This document shows, piece by piece, positions 57,701 through 64,000 of a DNA stretch of 64,000 nucleotides (positions are counted from its first letter, which is position 1; each line of letters opens with the position of its first letter). The position numbers and the translations under genes were made by a program. Source of the DNA: Pisolithus tinctorius (lineage: Eukaryota > Basidiomycota > Agaricomycetes > Boletales > Pisolithaceae); contig JANFAH010000022.1 in assembly GCA_024663395.1 (NCBI GenBank), forward strand, positions 868,001 through 932,000, in the 5' to 3' direction. The notes under the pieces are model-generated. The model was not told the origin of the DNA, did no database searches, and saw only the letters and a list, made by a program, of their open reading frames with translations.

Positions 57701-57839
57701 TACCTCGCTTTGGGCAAACTGCGGATAATTGATTGATGGCATACAACTCCTTTGAGCATTCTTCCAAATTCTATCTCAACAAATACTTTGACAAAAATAT
57801 GTACTTTGCCCTAAGTTATTTGGACTCTCCTCCCATCTA
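54708..57839 (+). pseudogene. Plavaka transposase (CACTA-like), copy 2
   Basis: An N-terminal zinc finger (CCPSCSKGGFQSHSAVAMHM) opens at ATG 54,708. It is followed by WELALWLLRSGLSMRAID, an intron (GTAAGC...GTGCCAG), HPVHLYWHNPLECIAWLL with RRVYKTPEKLCRVYTEWMTA, a second intron (55,520-55,571), SSDKMNITTLCGGRVAHPLL and RLIHECLDIVLEPVKQAAKL. A helical block precedes GVTIQWTADVTEHAHVSEIK and SASNNNNYNPQICWYLDHAE, then the C-terminal GKRGVRWSWSDCF, AFTHLIPRFGQTADN and FYLNKYFDKNMYFALSY blocks. These are Plavaka family blocks. Lesions include TGA after QFGDPF (56,023) and again five codons later, TGA after LDHGA (56,572) and TGA after YDPPL (57,091). All fit former CGA Arg codons. Confidence 0.8.
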
Positions 57840-57895
57840 GTCAACATACATGTTACCTTACCATATACCAGAGTTTATTACATGTTAATGTTGAA

Positions 57896-60453
57896 ATGCA
57901 TCAGTATTTTGAGTGGTGGCACCATTTTCGAATGTGTGACCCTACTTGTCAACAACCCTCAGAAATGTCCAAAGACTCAAACAAAAACAGATATCGAACA
58001 ATAGATAGTACCTACAAGCTGATCAGTTCTCTCCCCCTGCCCAAACACAGCTGCATGGTTCATGTTATGGACAAGTTCACTGCTTCAGAACTTGAGGGCA
58101 CCATCATCCATGAACCACAGATACAAGTTAGCTCTCCTCAGAGCCTCGGTTATGTTACAAATATTATCTTCGAGTCCTTCAGAGATACATTCACCTCCAT
58201 AGCTCCCAGGTCCCTGATTGTCCCTCTGAAAACAATTCCCACATGTGTCCATAGCTATTCCGCCTCCTTCAACCAGGGTGGCTTGTCAGAGGACAGCCTG
58301 GACAGCCTATATGACGATGATAGAAAGCACTGGAACTGGGAGCTTTGTCCACCCCAAGGCTCTGATTCACCTCCTGAGCAACCCAGGCCACTTGCCTCAG
58401 AGCTGCCAGTAGAATCGGAAAAGCTCTGCTTTGAAAAGCAAGTTGCTCTGTTTCTCAATGCTATTGGAACCACCGCCAAATCCATGATGCCCAGTCTATC
58501 CAGCAAACCCCAGTGTCAATGGATGGCAGACTGGAGCAGAACCAGCTTGTGAGGTTCTACAGGTTATTCCCAAAAGCCTGACCTCATCCTTGTCGATAAC
58601 ACCCCAGTATCCCTTGACAAGATTATGTGGTTAAGTCCCAAAGTCATCACCGAGTACTCAAAGGAGTCTTTCAAGCCAGCATCCCGCCTTGGGAAGACGA
58701 TGGACACTAAGGCATATCTGACCCTTGTCGACCAGCCCTGGAGGTGCTATGTCCTTGGATTATCAATTACTGATAGCGAACTTCTTTGACTTCACTTTTA
58801 CGACCACTCTGGTGGTGCAATCTCACCCTCTATCAATATCCACACTGATGCAGAAGTCTTCATATACATTGTATGTGCCGTTGCATTCAGCTCCTGCTCA
58901 ACCCTTGGCTTCGATTCGACCATAGAGATATCCCCCCATCCTGCACACAGCTGCAAATGCACAGCACTTGCGATACCTCTCTCCCCTTTCCCCTCTCCTA
59001 CAATGCCTTCTCCTCACTTGGAGTCGGACCTCCTCCCTGGTGCAAACTCACTCCTGACTCCCACATCACCCGAACACATCCCAGCAATTGGGAGGATCCA
59101 AGTAAACAAGACCTTCTACAAGGTGCTCAATGTATTATTCTCAAGCACAGGCTTTCTAGGAAGGGGTACTGTTTGTTACCTCGCACACTACAATGGGGAA
59201 TACTATGTCATCAAGGATTATTGGGTGGAGGAGTCAGAGCAGAGGACAGCCCTGCACAAAGTCAACATGATGAAGCTGGTCCAGGACATCAACGGAGTTC
59301 CCAAGTTGCAACACTACTGGGTCGTCGAGGTCGAGCTGGGCATTGTTGATAAAACTGAATGATATCATGATGAGAAGTGGCGGTTGTGCATGAAGTCTCG
59401 GAGAACTCATGTGCGATTGGCTATGAAGCCATGTGCAAGGCCAATGGTAATGTTCAAGACAAAAAAGGAACTTGTTTCATGCATCCGAGATATTTTACAA
59501 AGTATGTATCCTCTTCCACTTGTAAAATCAATACTAATTGCTTTAACAGTCCAACAGCAGGCTCTTGAGAGGGGTGTCCTTCATCGAGACTGTAGCATCA
59601 ACAATATGATGATCGAGGACTTCGCAAATGGGTTGTGCAGCTTTCTCCTCGACTGGGAATTTGCTGTACAGGTCATGTTACAGGGGGAATATGACTTGGG
59701 TGGCACAGTAAGTACTATGCAAAACATTTTGGAACTCGAAGCTGATAGTACGCAAAGGGGACAGTCCCCTTCCTTTCAGTGAATATCCTTTGCCAACTCA
59801 AGGAAGCCATCACTAAAAGTGGAAAGACTAATGTCCCATCGATCCAGAAAAGTGCCTCTCTCACCTGCGTATTCATCGATCACCCTACTACTATACACCA
59901 TACATTTGTGGACGATATCGAATCCCTGTTCTACATTTTCATCTGGATCCTCATCCTTTATGATGGGCCACTTGGCCACAAGTGTCAAGATATCAGCCAT
60001 GAAAAGACACTTCTTGGCTTGTGGAGTGAAAAGGCAGCTGAAGATCTTGAAATCACCAGATGTGCCAAGTTCACATTCCTTAATGACCCATCTGAATTGA
60101 GGCTGGATTCCAAGGTCTCGCAATATTTTCAAGATCTAATCCCTCTGGCTAATGAGTGGTGTGTATTGCTTGGGCAGTCCCTGCTGAGCGGAACTGCAGT
60201 GCAGTTCTCTAACGTTATCTCCCTCTTTGATCGTTTCTTGCCCAGCATGCCATATGAGAAACCACTGGAGATGACAAATGCATTCCAGCAGATCATTGCC
60301 CAGCACAAAGCACTTAATTCAAGCATGTGTCTGAGTCAGGAGAACGATATGGATGTTATGTCTTTGGCAATTATGTCTTCTAAATGCCTTTGTGAAGAGG
60401 TAAGGAGCATGGATAACCCTCCTATACCCAATAAACACTTCAAAGGCGTGTAG
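57896..60453 (+). pseudogene. FunK1 fungal protein kinase-like protein
   Basis: The FunK1 family of mushroom-specific kinases is legible across the whole length: N-terminal region (YKLISSLPLPK, LIVPLKTIPTCVHSYSA, HWNWELCPPQGSDSPP), KPDLILVDNTPVSLDKI, RLGKTMDTKAYLTLVDQPW, IPAIGRIQVNKTFYKVLNV, and the lobe with VCYLAHYNGEYYVIKDYWVE (ATP-binding Lys). Next are RTHVRLAMKPCARPMVMFKT, the catalytic loop GVLHRDCSINNMMIED near 59,570-59,615, LLDWEFAV in place of DFG, and the C-terminal lobe (HHTFVDDIESLFYIFIWILI). It starts 57 bp after the transposase stop, on the same strand. TGA after SRTSL (58,550) and after DKTE (59,360) fit former CGA codons. Confidence 0.8.
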
Positions 60454-60667
60454 TCTTAGCATGAATTTTATGTTTAGTTCATGTTCTGTACGTTACGTGT
60501 AAAGTGTTTCAATTCATTTGCAGTGGGTAACCGTCTCAGCGCATCATTTCATTTTATGTCTCATGATGAACCTGTCAACATTTATATGGATTCACAAGAT
60601 GTCATTTCATCATGGTCCCCAGGCTTCCATCTTATACTGTTCTCTGCTTAACTGCTTGTACCTTCAG

Positions 60668-63172
60668 ATGTCCACCCAATCTGGAACAATCCTGCTGAAA
60701 AAGAAGGATAGCAAAAAAGCCAAACGATGACCAGAGGCTGATGGAAGCACTCAACCCACAAAAAACAAGTGTCTAGGAAGCCCACCCGTCGATCTCGAAG
60801 AGTCTCGGTCTGTTGCCACAGCAGGACTCCGTCGTAGCAGAAGGGCAGGGGCAGGTTCAGGTGGAAGGGCCGAGCAATTGGAGCGGATTGGTACTGCCCT
60901 TGAAGGCCGAGCTACATGGCCACAAAAGTCGATGGATCTCCCCAACAATTCCATTGTAAATCCTCTTGCACCTCCACCCACTCGGCAGAAAAAGGGTGGG
61001 GGCCACAGTGCCGGCCAGAATGCAAAACTGAAGGTCAGTTCTAGTTATTTGCAAATATCAAGCTAACCACTTGCAAAGTCCAATGTTGCCCCACCACCCT
61101 ATGTGCCTCCCATTGTGAATGGTCCTAGCCCAGCTGATACGCCTCTGGTGAGTGTCTTTTCATACTGATATACAATGTTCATTTCAGAATCCCGTCCCTC
61201 AGTCTTCAACAGCAGTAGCAACACCTGTCTTCCATCAGCATCCCACAGACTCCCATCGCTTTGGTTTCAGTCTTCCAGCTCAACAGCCAGGTCATATCAT
61301 GCCTCCCAGGATGGAACCTGACCTTCAAGTGCTCAATAATCCTTATATCGCTGTGATTTGGGGAGACCAAGTTCCCAGTAATACATCTCATCTGCCAACA
61401 CCCCAGCCCAACTACCAGTCTCAGTTTATCCCCCACCAGCCACCTGCTACTGTCCCCAACTCTTGTATCGACCCCTCCCTTGATAGCTCGCTCTCATCGA
61501 GACAAACTTTGGCAACTGCTGATGTTCGCCACAAGAGTTTGGAGAAGCTGTCATCAGAGGGCTCCTCAGAAGAGGAGTCAGAGTCCTCAAGTAATAACCC
61601 ATGGGATGCAGAGGCTGGCAAGGTCTCTGGCAATGAGTCTGACAAAGATGAGGACGATGCATTTGGATGGGGTGCAATGAATCTTAGGCAATCAACTCAT
61701 CCTGGTATGTGTCAGAGGTTATTATGGTATTGGCTCAACATTCTTTGTTAGGCTTCTCCCAAGAAATGATGACAAGCAATCCTATTCGCCACAATTCCTT
61801 ACCCCCTGACCATGAGTTTCAGTACTCACACGATGAGGATGATGATGCGGCTCTGTGAAGCTTACAATCCAAGGACAAGGCTCAGCCAGAGGTACAAAAA
61901 TGCCATTCCTGCTAGCTTTATTTATTCAGATTGTTATTTTAGGGTTCCCAATGTGGCACTGTCATCGACGTTCTTGAATGCCACCATCGCACTAATGGCC
62001 ATCCTTCTGTTCCTGATCATGATCTTCTGACCCTTGCGCATGACTCGGTCAACGAAGTATCTCAGTGCGCCAGAGCCCCTTGTAACTCCAAGAAAGCTAA
62101 GGATGAGGGCCCATTGCCTTCACAACTGAGATTTTACAAGGCAGTATGGAAGGACTGTCTCAAAGACACTAAGTGAGAATGCAGGGCTGCACATGCACTT
62201 TCTAACCCATTCCCATTGAAATCTCATGACCTTAACCTCTCCATAACAGAGGCACTTGTCACTGTTGTCATTGAGTGGAATCAATGCGGTGTGCAATTTG
62301 AAGATGGTGAGTAACAATATTTTTGCTTTATACATGTCTCATTATCCTAACTTTATAGGTTACTGGCCTGACCACAAGCAAGATATGGCATGCCTTGTAA
62401 GTAGTCCCATCTTTCGGTTACAGCTACTGACATACTGCCAGTAGCTCCTTGGTGATATATCTACCTGGTGTTTGGAATTGAAGTCGGTTATGCTGGCAAC
62501 CACGCCATCCGCGTTCAACCTTATCCCTCCTTCTGATGTTGCACCATGGGTTCGTGTACAATGGATAGAGACTGCTGCCACAAAGCTCCTTGACAACTTG
62601 CTTTTCCTGCAAGATGGTTTCAATGAGAATGTACATTCATGCGGTTCGTTATCTGCACTACTAATGGATTGGTTTATCAGGGAAAAACCAGGAATTTCAC
62701 TCACCCTGCCCTCAAGGAAGCTGTCATACAATTCTACTATACTGGGACCTATCGAATTGTGGATAAGCATCCTGAGTCCTTCAACAATTCAGTTCCCCTT
62801 TCCTGTCTGGCTCTCGTCGCAGCCGTGGTGAGTTATCTTACACCCCAAGTCGCTGCAACTCAAACTTTTCTCACAGTATCACTGTGTGTTGGACGGATTT
62901 GCGAAGAATGGCACAGGAAAGACGATGCCTCAATTCTCCAGCAAGGCTTACAATTCCATTTTCCATGGCATGATGAAGGTGCTGAATGACATCCTTTGTA
63001 ATCCCTATCATGGCACAAGGTTGTGCGATCAGCTTTCTCAGTGGGCAAAGGAAGGATGGTAAGTACTGGGATGGCCGACGTGCTCATGCTGACTCCTTGT
63101 ATCAGGGCTGCACTGCAAGAGGTTGATTCGAATGTAGAGAGGTACCAGCACATTCAGGCAGTCCTTGATTGA
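60668..63172 (+). pseudogene. DUF6532 protein
   Basis: An ATG at 60,668 opens a basic start (KKKDSKKAKR, then TGA). The conserved block GGRAEQLERIGTALEGRATW follows, then introns at 61,034-61,078 and 61,147-61,186, a disordered Pro/Ser-rich middle (61,190-61,700), and the DUF6532 domain from about 62,080. Within it are LPSQLRFYKAVWKDCLKDTK followed by TGA where Arg fits, LNLSITEALVTVVIEWNQ, YWPDHKQDMACL, LLGDISTWCLELKSVMLA, NFTHPALKEAVIQFYYTGTY, SVPLSCLALVAAV, CVLDGFAKNGTGKTMPQFSS and CNPYHGTRLCDQLSQWAKEG. The last exon ends VERYQHIQAVLD, TGA at 63,170. Function unknown; the family is expanded in mushroom genomes and often sits among transposons. Confidence 0.75.
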
Positions 63173-64000
63173 TTTCATAATACCTAGTCCTGTCATACCT
63201 GTCATTACATGTAGTATGCAATTGATGCCAATGCTCCTGTTCCTGCTGTGAACTGTTCCTAGTTGTGGAGTGATCACATGTTTGCAAAGTAAACATTGAG
63301 ATGGGGAGTACTGGACAACACCCCAAGGAGAATACAGTCTGGCCAGTTTTGTACAGTGATATCTAAGCATGAAAGTTCCATAGCAATCCATAGTAAGTAA
63401 GATACTGGACAAAGTTCCATGACAATGTGACCATTCCATAGTAACAGGCAACTAGCCATAGCAAAAAGTGTTGTTGGGTGCATCTGTCCAGCCTGGACCT
63501 AGCTAGGGGACTCTGTGTATTATGGAGCACTGTGGAGAGCTCCACAGCTCAAAGTGATTTACTGATGTTATCTGTTGTGATTTGATCTCAGCCCTGACAA
63601 GTTGTTCTGAAAATAACCCCTCTGGACCAGCAAAGTGGTTCCTTCTCATGTAAAGGTGTATTTTTTCTTTAAAAGAATATCCAGCCATCTTGAGATATGG
63701 TATGGCATGCTGCATGTACAATAATATTACTTGAATTGAGGTATAGCATGCTGTAGTTAGCATTTTGCAACTCTGTGACAGTTTGCAAAACTGGTGGAAT
63801 GATAGTATGAGCCATGGGTGGCTCTGAAAGGACCTACCAGCTCAGCTCAGGATAGTGTAGATGCCAGTTACCTCTGGTAGCAAATGTCCATCCGAGTGAC
63901 AATCCTGAAGCACTGCCACCCTGCCTTTCTGCATCAGACAAACACCCCCCAACAGACCATCACTACTCCCACTCCAGCTCCTTGCCCAATTGTCATTCCT
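63173..64000. other. non-coding right end of the window
   Basis: AT-rich, CpG-poor sequence with short recurring CCATAGTAA/TCCATAGCAA motifs (63,375-63,460). No reading frame with family resemblance is seen on either strand. Confidence 0.4.

Overview
The window is nuclear DNA of a mushroom-forming basidiomycete (Agaricomycetes). Evidence for this is many short GT-AG introns of about 37-67 bp, Plavaka and KDZ transposases, a FunK1 kinase, a DUF6532 protein, NACHT-WD40 NLR genes and a fungal type I fatty-acid-synthase alpha fragment. I cannot name the genus.

The backbone is a tandem segmental duplication. The unit reads: DHHC/ankyrin palmitoyltransferase (+), NACHT-WD40 NLR (-), zinc-type alcohol dehydrogenase (+), RNA polymerase I subunit A49 (-), unknown gene X (+). 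Unit 1 runs from before base 1 to about 40.4 kb and is torn apart by transposons. Its DHHC gene is split by 13.6 kb (245-13,876), a 676-bp solo LTR and a Tc1 remnant. Its NLR (16,384-21,536) is open throughout and carries 14 nearly identical WD40 repeats. Its ADH is cut at 22,663. Its A49 (38.35-39.35 kb) lacks exons, and its gene X follows. Unit 2 (about 40.6-52.95 kb) is compact: a DHHC gene with a TAA in the cysteine-rich domain, an NLR with only 8 WD40 repeats and a TGA in repeat 4, a decayed ADH, an almost complete A49 (eight exons, one homopolymer frameshift) and gene X.

The 13.6-kb insertion holds, on the minus strand, a degraded Ty1/copia element, a CxC2-type KDZ transposase and a TET/JBP-like 2-oxoglutarate/Fe(II) dioxygenase remnant, plus unidentified plus-strand remnants and a 43-bp minisatellite. 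The 22.7-38.3 kb interval holds a Plavaka transposase, a fatty-acid-synthase alpha pseudogene with a 215-bp triplication, a DUF6698-like pseudogene, a tRNA-like SINE remnant, and a DDE transposon with both terminal inverted repeats and TA target duplications. Two related 1.8-kb TG...CA elements with 4-bp target duplications sit in the FAS2 fragment and in the DDE transposon. Both carry the same 160-codon reading frame. The right end (54-63.2 kb) is a co-oriented series of Plavaka, FunK1 and DUF6532, with a small divergent gene.

Base composition matters here. Transposon stretches and the WD40 halves of both NLR genes are nearly free of CpG, while the NACHT halves and flanking genes are CpG-rich. 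In unit 2, positions 43,222-45,578 appear to contain no CpG at all. Many disabling stops are TGA where the family has Arg (CGA). This looks like cytosine-methylation-driven mutation that reaches into the NLR genes and stops at the same place in both.
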